Shown here piece after piece: positions 52,956 to 61,716 of a DNA stretch of 64,000 nt. Position numbers and translations under genes: made by a program. The stretch lies in the NCBI RefSeq assembly GCF_014643735.1, contig NZ_BMKA01000004.1:291792-355791 (forward strand), read 5' to 3'. The notes below the pieces were generated by a model. The model saw nothing but the letters and a program-made list of their open reading frames with translations, did not search any database and was not told the DNA's origin. Source of the stretch: Neptunicoccus cionae. Its GTDB lineage: Bacteria; Pseudomonadota; Alphaproteobacteria; Rhodobacterales; Rhodobacteraceae. Each line of letters starts with the position of its first letter. Position 1 is the stretch's first letter.

Positions 52956-54116
52956 ATGACGCGCACTATGAATTTGAAAACACTGACTGGCGCCGCACTT
53001 GGGGCGGTTCTAACAGTTGCGACACCACTGGCAGCGCAGGAGCGACTGAATTTTGCCTACGGGTATCCAAATACTTCCGCAATCGGGGTTGCTGTTGACG
53101 AATACGCCGAGGCTGTAGCCGAAAAAACCGGTGGGAACGTAAAGCTTAAAGGCTTTCCGATGTCCCTTCTGAGCCTGCCGGAAACAAGCCCCGGTGTGCG
53201 GGACGGTCTGGCCGATGCCGGCTTCGTTCTGACGCCATATTACGCCGCTGAATACAGCACGAACTTGTTCCTGCACGAAATGAACTTGCTGATCAATCTG
53301 GCAGATAATCCCAACGGGAAAGAGCCTTTGGCTTTCACCGGCGCGATGCTGGAGTACACCTTTAACGACTGCCCTGAATGTATGGCAGAATTTGAAGCGC
53401 AAAATCAGGTCTATACCGCTGGCGGTGTGACCCCGCTGTATAACCTTCTGTGTAAAGACGTAAAAGTCACGTCCGTTGAGGACCTTAAAGGCAAGCGCCT
53501 GAGAGCAGGCGGTGCGGGTTTTGTCCGGTTTGCCGAGGAATTCGGTGCGCAGGGTGTTCGACTGCCGGTGAACGAAGTCTATGAAGCACTGGATCAGGGC
53601 ATCCTCGATTGCGCCATGCTGAGCGCACCGGAGCTGACCAATTATAACCTGCATGAAGTTGTCACCGACATCACGCTTGGAGTGCCAGGGGGTGCTTTTG
53701 CCGGTGTTGCTTCGGCCAATATCAATGCGGACCGCTGGAAAGCCATGAGCACCGAAGACCGCAAGGCGCTGCTTTGGGGCGGTAGCCACATTACGGCTGG
53801 TGTGACTTGGGGTTTTTACAGCGATGACGCGAATGCGATCAAACATGCTGAAGAAAATGGCATCAATATTTACCAGCCAGAGCCGGAGCTGACTGCGGCT
53901 GTGAAGGAATTCGTTAACAAGGATCTGGCCACAGTGTCCGCCCTGTTCAAAGATTCCTACGGTGTTGCGCGCGCAGAAGAGATTGCCGCAGACTTCCCAC
54001 CACTGCTGGAAAAATGGTATGGTCTGGTTGCGGACGTTGAAACCAAAGAACAGTTGCAACAGCTGTACTGGGATCAGGTGATTTCCAAAATCGACGCCGA
54101 GACTTACGGTCAGTAA
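52956..54116 (+). CDS. dctP: TRAP transporter DctP-family substrate-binding protein
   Basis: A 386-residue DctP-type binding protein, longer than usual (about 330-340). The signal peptide (about 1-28, ending PLAAQ) precedes ERLNFAYGYPNTSAIG. LKGKRLRAGGAGFVRFAE holds the ligand-binding Arg segment. A CPEC pair near residue 145 and another Cys near 168 could form disulfides and are unusual for the family. GGGAGGAG lies before the ATG. It is followed by a stem-loop and by dctQM. Confidence 0.88.
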   Translation: MTRTMNLKTLTGAALGAVLTVATPLAAQERLNFAYGYPNTSAIGVAVDEYAEAVAEKTGGNVKLKGFPMSLLSLPETSPGVRDGLADAGFVLTPYYAAEYSTNLFLHEMNLLINLADNPNGKEPLAFTGAMLEYTFNDCPECMAEFEAQNQVYTAGGVTPLYNLLCKDVKVTSVEDLKGKRLRAGGAGFVRFAEEFGAQGVRLPVNEVYEALDQGILDCAMLSAPELTNYNLHEVVTDITLGVPGGAFAGVASANINADRWKAMSTEDRKALLWGGSHITAGVTWGFYSDDANAIKHAEENGINIYQPEPELTAAVKEFVNKDLATVSALFKDSYGVARAEEIAADFPPLLEKWYGLVADVETKEQLQQLYWDQVISKIDAETYGQ

Positions 54117-54123
54117 ATCTCAC

Positions 54124-54150
54124 ACGGGGCACCGTTCAGCGGTGCCCCGT
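54124..54150 (+). terminator. Stem-loop after the third-system dctP
   Basis: A perfect 11-bp stem, ACGGGGCACCG with CGGTGCCCCGT, closes a TTCAG loop and is followed by TTTCCC. It begins 7 bp after the stop and ends 32 bp before dctQ. It may partly terminate transcription. Confidence 0.75.
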
Positions 54151-54182
54151 TTCCCTGCTTTCCGTAAATTAAGGGTCCCGCC

Positions 54183-54734
54183 ATGAAACCCATCGGCAAA
54201 ATTATATCTTGGGCCAACCTTTCGGCCTCCAGCATTGCTGGTATTCTCGTCATTTTTATGGTGGTTCACGTATCGGCAGATGTCACCATGCGCTATGTTT
54301 TCGAACAACCGATGGATTCGACAATCCTTTATGTGTCTGCCTTTTATATGGTGGCAGTCGCCTTCCTGCCCCTTGGGACGGTTGAAGAACATAACGGCCA
54401 TATCGCTGTGGAACTTCTTGTTGAAAACTTCCCCGACAAACTGCAATCCATCCTGCTGTTTATCGCCACCCTAATCACCGCGTTTGTGACCGCTGCAGTA
54501 GCTGTGCGGACCGGGCAAGAGGCTTGGGCTAAGTATCTTACAGGGGCCTATTCGATAGAGTCCGGCGGCAAGGTTATTACTTGGCCGACGTATCTTTCGT
54601 TGCCGCTCGGCTTTGGCCTGATGTCGCTTGTGTCCGCGTGGAAAGCCATTGCGATGATCACCGGAAAGGAAAGCGGACTAAGCGGATTTGTTGTTGAAGA
54701 CCCCTATCTGACGGAAGAAAACGAGAATGTCTGA
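54183..54734 (+). CDS. dctQ: TRAP transporter small permease DctQ
   Basis: A 183-residue protein with four membrane helices, including the DctQ-type VSADVTMRYVF turn after helix 1. It overlaps dctM by 8 bp. The C-terminus is acidic (VVEDPYLTEENENV). It partners the DctM at 54727. Confidence 0.87.
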   Translation: MKPIGKIISWANLSASSIAGILVIFMVVHVSADVTMRYVFEQPMDSTILYVSAFYMVAVAFLPLGTVEEHNGHIAVELLVENFPDKLQSILLFIATLITAFVTAAVAVRTGQEAWAKYLTGAYSIESGGKVITWPTYLSLPLGFGLMSLVSAWKAIAMITGKESGLSGFVVEDPYLTEENENV

Positions 54735-56037
54735 CTTTGAAATTGCCGGACTTTTTATCGGCGCGTTGTTCTTCCTGATTATGATGCGTATCCCGATCGG
54801 GGTTTCCCTGATCGCGGTCTCCTTTTGTGGGCTGTGGTCGATGTTCAACTGGAACATCGCTTGGGGATCGCTTGGCATTGTGCCTTATAACTTCGCCAAC
54901 AGTTGGGTGCTCAGCTCGATCCCTGCTTTCCTGTTGATGGGCTTCATCTGCTATCATACACGCCTGACCCAAGGTTTGTTCAACGCGGCGCAAATCTGGC
55001 TTTCAGGATTGCCGGGCGGGCTGGCCATTGCGTCTGTCTTTGGGTGCGCGGGCTTTGCCGCCGTTACCGGTTCATCCGTCGCTTGTTCTGCCGCAATGGG
55101 CAAAATTGCCGTCCCTGAAATGATGCGCAACCGCTATAGCGCGGAACTTGCGACCGGAACGGTGGCTGCTGCGGGCACCATCGGGGCGTTGATCCCGCCG
55201 TCCATTCTGATGATCCTTTATGGTATTATCTCTCGCCAGTCTGTCAGCCAATTGTTTCTGGGTGGCCTTGCGGTGGGCACGATCACTTTGATCGCCTATG
55301 TGCTGTTGATCGTGATCCGCGTTAAACTGAACCCGAGCCTTGCGCCAGCGGTTCACGGCAACAAAGCCACGCGGGCAGAAAAGATCAGAGCATTGGGTCA
55401 GACTTGGCCGGTGTTGTTGATCGTGATCGGTGTCTTCGCGGGCCTGTTCGGGGGGGCGTTCACCCCGACCGAAGCGGGTGCCATTGGTGCGATTTTGTCG
55501 ATGATGGTTGCAGCACTGTACCGGACGCTGACCTTCAAAGCGCTGCGCATGGCGCTGGTTGAAACGATCACCACAACGGCTGCTTTGCTTATCATTGCAG
55601 TCGGGGCGAGCCTGCTGACACGTTTCCTTGCGCTGTCAGGTATTGGCGATGCGCTGTCATCTTCGGTCCTGTCATTCGGGGTTTCCCCCGTGTTCATCAT
55701 GTTCGGGATCGTTATCGTCTACCTGATCCTTGGCATGATGCTGGAACCAGTGGGTGCGATGCTGCTGACACTGCCCATCATGTTGCCGATCGTTGACGAG
55801 ACCGGTTTCAGCCTGCTGTGGTTCGGTGTTGTTCTGGTTAAACTGCTAGAGATCGGCATGATCACTCCGCCGATGGGAATGAACGTGTTTGTCATCAAAG
55901 GTGTTGTGGGGAAGGTTGCTTCTCTTACGACAATCTTCCGCGGCGTGTTCTGGTTTGTGGTTGTGGATCTGTTGATTGTGGCCCTGCTGATCGCTGTGCC
56001 GGACATCGTATTGTTTCTGCCAAAATGGGCGGGTTAG
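54727..56037 (+). CDS. dctM: TRAP transporter large permease DctM
   Basis: A 436-residue large permease with about 12 helices and the DctM motifs AAVTGSSVACSAAMGKIAVPEM and ATGTVAAAGTIGALIPPSI. Its ATG lies within the end of dctQ. An intrinsic terminator follows at 56069. The substrate of this third DctPQM system is unknown. Confidence 0.92.
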   Translation: MSDFEIAGLFIGALFFLIMMRIPIGVSLIAVSFCGLWSMFNWNIAWGSLGIVPYNFANSWVLSSIPAFLLMGFICYHTRLTQGLFNAAQIWLSGLPGGLAIASVFGCAGFAAVTGSSVACSAAMGKIAVPEMMRNRYSAELATGTVAAAGTIGALIPPSILMILYGIISRQSVSQLFLGGLAVGTITLIAYVLLIVIRVKLNPSLAPAVHGNKATRAEKIRALGQTWPVLLIVIGVFAGLFGGAFTPTEAGAIGAILSMMVAALYRTLTFKALRMALVETITTTAALLIIAVGASLLTRFLALSGIGDALSSSVLSFGVSPVFIMFGIVIVYLILGMMLEPVGAMLLTLPIMLPIVDETGFSLLWFGVVLVKLLEIGMITPPMGMNVFVIKGVVGKVASLTTIFRGVFWFVVVDLLIVALLIAVPDIVLFLPKWAG

Positions 56038-56068
56038 GGCTTCGCTGATCCTTCGCCAATCGAATTTC

Positions 56069-56098
56069 AAACCCGCCCTGAAAAGGGGCGGGTTTTTT
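56069..56098 (+). terminator. Intrinsic terminator of dctPQM
   Basis: AAACCCGCCC (56069-56078) pairs with GGGCGGGTTT (56086-56095) around a 7-nt loop, and the run of six T (56093-56098) follows. It lies 31 bp after the dctM stop. Confidence 0.9.
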
Positions 56099-56171
56099 GC
56101 TTCGGACTAAGTGCGCCGGTTTCAGTGCGGACGGATTGACCTTCACAGCGGAATGGCGCAAACGTAAACAA

Positions 56172-56361
56172 GATGGTTTCGAGACACCGAATATGTGTCT
56201 TGGATGAAAAGGGAATACGGTGAGGAAGAGCTGAACAGCGCCAAATCCGTAACTGCCCCCGCAACTGTAAGCGGTGAGTGCCCCGAGTTATACCACTGAG
56301 CCGATCGCGGCTTGGGAAGGTTCGGGAAAACGCTGATCCGCAAGTCAGGAGACCTGCCATC
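56172..56361 (+). ncRNA. Cobalamin riboswitch
   Basis: The B12-box core is plain: AAAAGGGAATACGGTG near 56207-56222, AATCCGTAACTGCCCCCGCA near 56244-56263, CTGTAAGCGGTGAG, TACCACTG, TTGGGAAGG and finally AAGTCAGGAGACCTGCC (about 56342-56358). Outer bases GATGG (56172-56176) and CCATC (56357-56361) can form the closing P1 stem. It lies upstream of the ATPase-SBP-permease operon and would turn it down when adenosyl- or other cobalamin binds. The promoter should lie between the terminator at 56098 and about 56165. Confidence 0.95.
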
Positions 56362-56421
56362 AACGGTGCTTTTGCGCCGACATTGCAATTCTAACCAGAC
56401 GGGGCGTCTGCTTGGGAGATC

Positions 56422-56526
56422 ATGATGAAATCTCGGGTTTTCCCGCTTTCAAATTCATGTCTGTCCAATGCGCTCTGCAAAATCGCGGAGGGCGATATGG
56501 ACGTTAAATGTATCCGTGCAGTATGA
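56422..56526 (+). CDS. Possible 34-residue leader ORF overlapping the ATPase start
   Basis: Tandem ATGs at 56422 and 56425, the second about 6 bases after GGGAG, open a short frame (MMKSRVFPLSNSCLSNALCK...) whose TGA at 56524-56526 overlaps the ATPase ATG (ATGA). The ATPase gene has no good ribosome site of its own, so translation through this leader could couple ATPase synthesis to the riboswitch-controlled region. It may instead be chance. No homologue is recognised. Confidence 0.35.
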   Translation: MMKSRVFPLSNSCLSNALCKIAEGDMDVKCIRAV

Positions 56527-57305
56527 AGGCCGCCGAACTTGAGGTCATTGGCGCAAGTTGGGCGCCGCACAAATCGACACAACCGATCCTGCATCCAACC
56601 AGCTTTCGTGTCTGCGCCGGACGGGTGTTGGGCGTCGTTGGTCCGAACGGTGCCGGCAAATCTACACTGCTGCGGCTGCTCTACCGGTTTCACAAACCCC
56701 ATAGTGGACAGGTGATGGTGGACGGGCAGGACATCTGGTCCATGAACGCGCGGGCCGCTGCAAAACGGATCGCGGCGGTGTTGCAAGAACAAGCCTCGGC
56801 CTTTGGCCTGACAGTGCGCGAAATCATAGAATTGGGCAGAACCCCGCACAGATCGGGCTTTGCGACGGGGCGGGTTGGTGACGCGCAAGTCGTTGAGCGG
56901 GTCCTAAGTTCATTGAACCTTCAGGCTCTGGCGGATCGTGATTTTCGTACTCTGTCCGGCGGTGAGAGACAGCGCGTCATGGTGGCACGGGCGTTGGCGC
57001 AGGAACCCCAAGTTCTGATCCTTGACGAGCCAACCAACCATCTTGACGTGCGCCACCAGCTAGAGGTCGTCTCGTTGATCCGCAGTTTGGGTCTGACCAT
57101 TGTGGTTTCTTTGCACGATCTGAATATGGCGAATGGCTTGTGCGACGATGTTTTGGTGCTCAGGGACGGGCATCCCCAAGGATTTGGCCCGCCTCAGGCG
57201 CTTCTGACAGATCGGCTCGTTTCGGACACATTCCGCGTCGATGCACGGCGCGAACAGCTGGTCCCAAGCGGCACGCCCCATTTTTCTTTTACCCTTCCAC
57301 ATTGA
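56523..57305 (+). CDS. Cobalamin/iron-complex-type ABC transporter ATP-binding protein (BtuD/FecE-like)
   Basis: A 260-residue ATPase of the FecE/BtuD class: Walker A GPNGAGKST (about 39-47), signature LSGGERQRVMVARAL, Walker B LILDEPTNHLD. Start ATG 56523 fits the family; ATG 56508 in the same frame would add five residues. It is the first gene after a cobalamin riboswitch, so the operon likely imports cobalamin or a related corrinoid. Gene order is ATPase, binding protein, permease. Confidence 0.88.
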   Translation: MKAAELEVIGASWAPHKSTQPILHPTSFRVCAGRVLGVVGPNGAGKSTLLRLLYRFHKPHSGQVMVDGQDIWSMNARAAAKRIAAVLQEQASAFGLTVREIIELGRTPHRSGFATGRVGDAQVVERVLSSLNLQALADRDFRTLSGGERQRVMVARALAQEPQVLILDEPTNHLDVRHQLEVVSLIRSLGLTIVVSLHDLNMANGLCDDVLVLRDGHPQGFGPPQALLTDRLVSDTFRVDARREQLVPSGTPHFSFTLPH

Positions 57306-57319
57306 AGCGGAGCTGATCC

Positions 57320-58255
57320 ATGAAATTCGTTTTTACAACAACCCTCGCCCTGTTCTGTGCCGGCATTGCATCGGCGCAAACCACGGTTCAAAGCTGTGAT
57401 CGTCAGGTGACTTTCGCCGTACCGCCCAAGGCGGCTATTTCCAACGATGTGAACCTGACCGAGATGATGTTGGTGCTGGGCCTCGCGGATTCTATGGTCG
57501 GGTATACCGGCATATCAGGCTGGAAAACGCTGGATGAAGATATGACAGCGGGAATTGAGGCATTGCCGGAATTATCAGCGAAATACCCGTCCAAAGAGGT
57601 GCTGATCGGGGCGGACGCCGATTTTTTCTTTGCTGGCTGGAACTACGGAATGAAGGTCGGCGGAGAGGTAACGCCAGAAACCTTGGCCCCTTTTGGTATC
57701 GATGTTTATGAACTTACCGAAAGCTGTATTCATATCGGCGATAAAGACGCCGCCTCGATGGAGGATATGTACACCGATTTACGTAATCTCGGAGCGATCT
57801 TTGGCGTTTCGGAGCGGGCGGAAAAATTGATTGCAGGCTATCAGGCGGAACTGGAAACCTTCCTTGCAGATCAGGACGCACTGGACGTGCCACCGCGGGT
57901 ATTTGTTTATGACAGCGGCGAAGATGTACCGTTCACTGCGGGCCGCTATGCCATGCCAAATGCGCTGATAGAGGCGGCGGGAGGCATCAACATCATGGAC
58001 GATTTTGAAAAGAGCTGGGCCACGGTTGGTTGGGAAGCGGTAGTGGAACGCAATCCCGAAGTGATCGTGATTGTAAATTATGGAGAGGTTACGGCGGATC
58101 AGAAGCGGGCATTTCTGACGGGCAACCCTGCCTTTGCCGAGATTGATGCAGTGCGGAACGATCGCTTTGTTGTGCTGGAGTATGTCGAAGCAACCCCAGG
58201 ACCGCGCAACATTGAGGCCGTCAAAACCCTCGCCGCTGCTTTGCGGGACGAGTAA
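57320..58255 (+). CDS. ABC transporter substrate-binding protein, riboswitch-controlled (BtuF/FepB-like)
   Basis: A 311-residue class III (long-helix backbone) binding protein. The signal peptide (about 1-19, ending GIASA) precedes the first lobe with NLTEMMLVLGLADSMVGYTG. Two Cys pairs of positions (about 24 and 136) could be bridged. The riboswitch suggests a corrinoid ligand, but the protein is not close to BtuF by the motifs I know, so another cobalt or metal complex is possible. It starts 14 bp after the ATPase stop. It is the only complete binding-protein gene here without a following hairpin: the permease starts 6 bp on. Confidence 0.83.
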   Translation: MKFVFTTTLALFCAGIASAQTTVQSCDRQVTFAVPPKAAISNDVNLTEMMLVLGLADSMVGYTGISGWKTLDEDMTAGIEALPELSAKYPSKEVLIGADADFFFAGWNYGMKVGGEVTPETLAPFGIDVYELTESCIHIGDKDAASMEDMYTDLRNLGAIFGVSERAEKLIAGYQAELETFLADQDALDVPPRVFVYDSGEDVPFTAGRYAMPNALIEAAGGINIMDDFEKSWATVGWEAVVERNPEVIVIVNYGEVTADQKRAFLTGNPAFAEIDAVRNDRFVVLEYVEATPGPRNIEAVKTLAAALRDE

Positions 58256-58261
58256 CGCGCT

Positions 58262-59317
58262 ATGGGTGCTCCTTACCAACCGATGACGCCGCGCGCTAGA
58301 ACCTCTGTGGGGTTCTGGATTACGGGGCTCTTGGGTTTCGCGATCCTTCTTGGGTCTTTGGCGATTGCTGTCAGCGTAGGGGCTATCGCTGTTCCGTTTG
58401 AAGCCGTCTGGGGCATTCTGATCAACAAAATCGCGCCGGACACTATTTCTGTGGATTGGTCCAAGGGACGGGAAGCTATCGTCTGGGACATTCGTCTGCC
58501 CCGCGCAATTCTAGCATGTTTGGTCGGTGCTGGGCTGGCGATGGTGGGGGCGAGCCTTCAGGCGGTCACGCGCAATCCTCTGGCCGACCCCCATCTTCTG
58601 GGGATTTCGGCCGGAGGGGCCTGCGGCGCAATTCTTGCACTGTTGCACACGGGGTTGTTTGTCGGGCTTTTGACTGTGCCACTTCTGGCATTTCTGGGAT
58701 CACTCGGGGCAACGCTGTTGGTGCTTGCCGTTTCGCAGTTTGCATCGGCTACCAGCGCGGACCGGTTGGTTCTGGCAGGCGTTGCTGTGTCCTTTGTGGT
58801 GATGTCAGCGGCGAATGTCCTGATCTTTCTGGGGGACCCCCGTGCGACACATACGGTCGTGTTCTGGATGTTGGGGGGGCTTGGTCTGGCCCGTTGGGAC
58901 CAGCTGTTGTATCCGGCTGTGGTTCTGCTCTTTGCGGGGACATACCTGCAACTGAAATCCGCTACGCTGAACGCGATGACTGTGGGTGACGAGACAGCAA
59001 CTACACTTGGCATACCGGTTGCACGTTTCCGGCTTAGCGTCTTTGTGATCGGTGCAATGATCACCGGCGTGATGGTCGCTTTTTCCGGTATCATCGGATT
59101 TGTTGGCCTGATGATCCCCCATATCGTGCGCCTTCTGGTGGGCGGGGATTACAGCCGTCTGCTTCCGCTTTCGGCCCTTTGCGGCGCGGTTTTTCTGGTT
59201 TGGGCGGATGTCATCGCGCGAACCGTTATGGCACCCGATGACATGCCAATCGGCATCGTGACCGGCCTGATCGGTGGCGTGTTTTTCGTGTGGTTATTGC
59301 GGCAGCGGATAAGGTGA
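58262..59317 (+). CDS. FecCD-family ABC transporter permease (BtuC-like)
   Basis: A 351-residue permease with about ten membrane helices. It carries DIRLPRAILACLVGAGLAMVG, the family's VRLPR segment, and AVTRNPLADPHLLGISAGGACG, both hallmarks of FecCD/BtuC proteins; FIGFVGLMIPHIVRLLVG near residue 280 is the coupling helix region. The start is ATG 58262, with ATG 58283 as an alternative. It completes the riboswitch operon. Confidence 0.9.
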   Translation: MGAPYQPMTPRARTSVGFWITGLLGFAILLGSLAIAVSVGAIAVPFEAVWGILINKIAPDTISVDWSKGREAIVWDIRLPRAILACLVGAGLAMVGASLQAVTRNPLADPHLLGISAGGACGAILALLHTGLFVGLLTVPLLAFLGSLGATLLVLAVSQFASATSADRLVLAGVAVSFVVMSAANVLIFLGDPRATHTVVFWMLGGLGLARWDQLLYPAVVLLFAGTYLQLKSATLNAMTVGDETATTLGIPVARFRLSVFVIGAMITGVMVAFSGIIGFVGLMIPHIVRLLVGGDYSRLLPLSALCGAVFLVWADVIARTVMAPDDMPIGIVTGLIGGVFFVWLLRQRIR

Positions 59318-59401
59318 ACCGATGCTTTATAATCACCGACTAACCTGAAGCAGATGCGCCGGTTTTGGTTTAGTGGTTCATCCCGCTGCCGCCGACAACC
59401 G

Positions 59402-59906
59402 TCACAGTGTAAGGCACTCATCCAATGCCGGCGCCAATGAACACGATTTCTTGCCGTCGATCGCCCCAAGGTCCGATCCAGTGCTGGCTGAACTCTGCCA
59501 CCCAATCGGGCCGTGTCGCGAGCCAGAAGTGGCCTTTCGCACGAATTACCCCCGGCATCGGACCGTTCAAAACTGCGTGGATCGCTTCTGGTACAAAGGG
59601 TTGGCGCGCGCGGTAGACGAAAGAGGCAACACCGTATTCTTCAGTTTCCCGAGTATGGTCAGCAAAACCGTAAAGCTCCTTGGCCCACATTGGATGGTCA
59701 TGGGCTTTCTCAAAATGGAACAGTCCGGTGTCGCGGAATTCGAAAGTGGCAGCCACGGGCAGCGGCTCCGATATGCCGGTAGACTCGATCAACAAGGTGT
59801 CGAACCGCTCCAGCCGTGGATCGCGCGCGGCCAGCCCATGCGATTGCCGCTTTGGGCGCGGATCTAAACTGCAACGGTGTCTGTACGATGATGGCTCTCC
59901 AGTCAC
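59402..59906 (-). pseudogene. CobW/COG0523-family GTPase relic
   Basis: The frame reads DPRLERFDTLLIESTGISEP and PVAATFEFRD, the G3-region signature of COG0523 metallochaperone GTPases. It then jumps to the C-terminal domain (EEYGVASFVYRARQPF, PEAIHAVLNGPMPG, AKGHFWLATRPDWVAEFSQ, WGDRRQEIVFIGAG). The N-terminal Walker A and metal-site region and most of the middle are missing. Near the end a shift or small deletion is needed to reach LDECLTL and the stop at 59402. Such proteins deliver zinc or cobalt; this copy cannot work. It lies beside the cobalamin-type importer and abuts a truncated exporter gene. Confidence 0.8.
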
Positions 59907-61090
59907 ACGCGTCCCGTAGCGAAATAGCGGAACACTTCGCGGTAACGGATGCGGACGTCTTCGAGGGACTGGTAGTAGCGGAATAGCTCTTTTAGGGGGG
60001 CGGAAAATTCTTTATGTGCCGCCAGCACCGCCACTAGCGCGCCAAGCGTTATGCGGCCTTCGATGACGAAGTAACCGCCAAGGGCATAAAAGAAGAACGG
60101 GGTCAGGGCGGTTAGGAAATTGTTCAAGACTTTGATGAAGAATTTCATTCGGTGAATATCCTGACGAACAGATTCAATCCGGCGCAGGCTCTTGATTACG
60201 GGTTTGGTCGTGCAATTCCGGTTGGTCGCGCTTTCTGTTTGCTGACCAAGTTCAGAACCTAGGATGCGCACCTCATGGATGCGACGCCGAGCCAGTTTAT
60301 TCAGCTTTCGTTGCAACTTTGGCAGCAGGATAAGTTGCACAGGAAGGATCGCGATTGCCGCCAGACCGAGCATCGGTTCTTGCACAAACATAAACAACAT
60401 AATCGTCAGCAATGTGCCCCCCTGAAACACAGGAAGGGTTAGAATATCAGCGGCAAACCCGCCAATCGGTTCAACCTCTTGCACCATGATCGGAATAATA
60501 TCGGTGCCTTTCGTGTTTGTTTTGGGACTGCGCCAACGGCGGTAAATCAGCAGGCGCAGGCGGCGGAGGAAACGCTCGGCCACGCGGCCCTTAAAGACAT
60601 TCAACCAGTATTTATGCATACCGTTCAAAAGGATCGCGATAAGGTAAAGACCGCAGAGCATTCCGAGCAACTGGATTTGTGTCAGTTCATACTCCATTAC
60701 TTTCGTGGGAAATTGGTCTGCGTCGAGCGCGATGTTAATGATCTGTTTTGGCAGCTCCAGTGTGCTGTAGAGGATCGGCATAGCCAGCAGGCTCGTCAGA
60801 AGCAGAATAATCTGCTGCCCTTTAGAGGCGCGAAAAACGAAGCGAAACAGGTTCCGGTCCATGCCCGGAATTGGTTCAGACGGCGAAGTGGGGTGAATAA
60901 TTTTACGGGCGCGGGATCTCCTTTGGATGCGTTTGATCATCCAATAACAAAGCACACACAACAACAGCAGCGGGGCGTAGAACAACACCACATGCAAGAC
61001 CGGATGCAACCAGTCTGGCGCACCGTCGTTGTATTGGTGACCCAACGTGTGGGAAAGCCGGTGGATTAGCAGATGGTACAGCTCAAGCAT
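59903..61090 (-). CDS. ABC exporter transmembrane domain, truncated before the ATPase domain
   Basis: A 395-residue protein. After an N-terminal extra helix pair (about 1-60) comes an ABC type-1 exporter domain of about six helices (from RFVFRASKGQQ), ending FRYYQSLEDVRIRYREVFRYFATGRV. In the family this point leads into the nucleotide-binding domain, with Walker A about 40 residues on. Here a stop follows at 59903 and the next DNA is the CobW relic, so the ATPase half is gone. The 4-bp overlap of the two frames marks a deletion junction. It could be expressed but should not transport alone. Confidence 0.75.
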   Translation of the reverse strand: MLELYHLLIHRLSHTLGHQYNDGAPDWLHPVLHVVLFYAPLLLLCVLCYWMIKRIQRRSRARKIIHPTSPSEPIPGMDRNLFRFVFRASKGQQIILLLTSLLAMPILYSTLELPKQIINIALDADQFPTKVMEYELTQIQLLGMLCGLYLIAILLNGMHKYWLNVFKGRVAERFLRRLRLLIYRRWRSPKTNTKGTDIIPIMVQEVEPIGGFAADILTLPVFQGGTLLTIMLFMFVQEPMLGLAAIAILPVQLILLPKLQRKLNKLARRRIHEVRILGSELGQQTESATNRNCTTKPVIKSLRRIESVRQDIHRMKFFIKVLNNFLTALTPFFFYALGGYFVIEGRITLGALVAVLAAHKEFSAPLKELFRYYQSLEDVRIRYREVFRYFATGRV

Positions 61091-61287
61091 CGGCTTTGCA
61101 GTCCACTAAAGGATCAGGGAGGGCCCTAAGGCTGGTTGCTCCGATCCCGGGAGGACGAGGATGCTCTACTGAAATATTCATAAAAATCATGAGGTTATCC
61201 CAAAATGCACGGCAAGGAGTGCTGCGGATCAGGACATTGCGTCGAGACACACAGCGGCAGGCACCCAGCGGGTGTGGTCTTGTCGAA

Positions 61288-61716
61288 CTACAGGTTGGGA
61301 GGCCTTAAAAAGCCGGAAACATCCGTTGAGGCCAGTTGGAACACTGGCAAGGAAAGATGGTTATCTGCAAAGGCCCCGTCGCGGGTCAGGGCGGCGTCCA
61401 TCACAATCGTTGAGATACACATCATTGAGCAACAAATCGCCCCTGAACCGTGAGAGCTTGCTGTGTCATCAAGGTCTGTTTCGCAAGCTTTTGCGCCGTG
61501 CCTATCATCCTCGGTGCGGTCGAACACAGTGTAACATGATGACCCTTGGCTTTCGAACAGACTGTCTGATGTGTCCATAATCTGGTGTTCGGACAAAAAT
61601 GCCAAGTGATTCATACTCGCATAGGCAGTCAGTGGCGAAAACAACAACACTGCAAGTAACAGGGCGATGGTTCCGGCCAAACCTTTATTTTTGTCATTAG
61701 CGCGCAGTCGATTCAT
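61288..61716 (-). CDS. Hypothetical secreted Cys-rich protein
   Basis: A 142-residue protein with a signal peptide (about residues 10-35, LAGTIALLLAVLLFSPLTAY). The mature part has several Cys (SSCYTVF, KACETD, AICCSMMC) that could bind metal or form disulfides. Start at ATG 61716; GTG 61725 is in frame and would add three residues. I do not recognise the family. It is upstream of the truncated exporter in the same direction, with 197 bp between them (61091-61287) where I see no gene. Confidence 0.5.
   Translation of the reverse strand: MNRLRANDKNKGLAGTIALLLAVLLFSPLTAYASMNHLAFLSEHQIMDTSDSLFESQGSSCYTVFDRTEDDRHGAKACETDLDDTASSHGSGAICCSMMCISTIVMDAALTRDGAFADNHLSLPVFQLASTDVSGFLRPPNL

Noticed and set aside
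7636-54150. REP/BIME-type dispersed repeat family for the hairpins
   Set aside because: The eight stems share no sequence; only position and shape recur.
56391-56888. 165-codon minus-strand open frame over the ATPase start
   Set aside because: Antisense to the Walker A region of the ATPase and to the riboswitch 3' flank; a shadow.
61205-61453. 82-codon plus-strand open frame starting MHGKECCGSGH
   Set aside because: The Cys/His-rich start caught the eye, but there is no good ribosome site and it overlaps the minus-strand secreted protein with a clear signal peptide.
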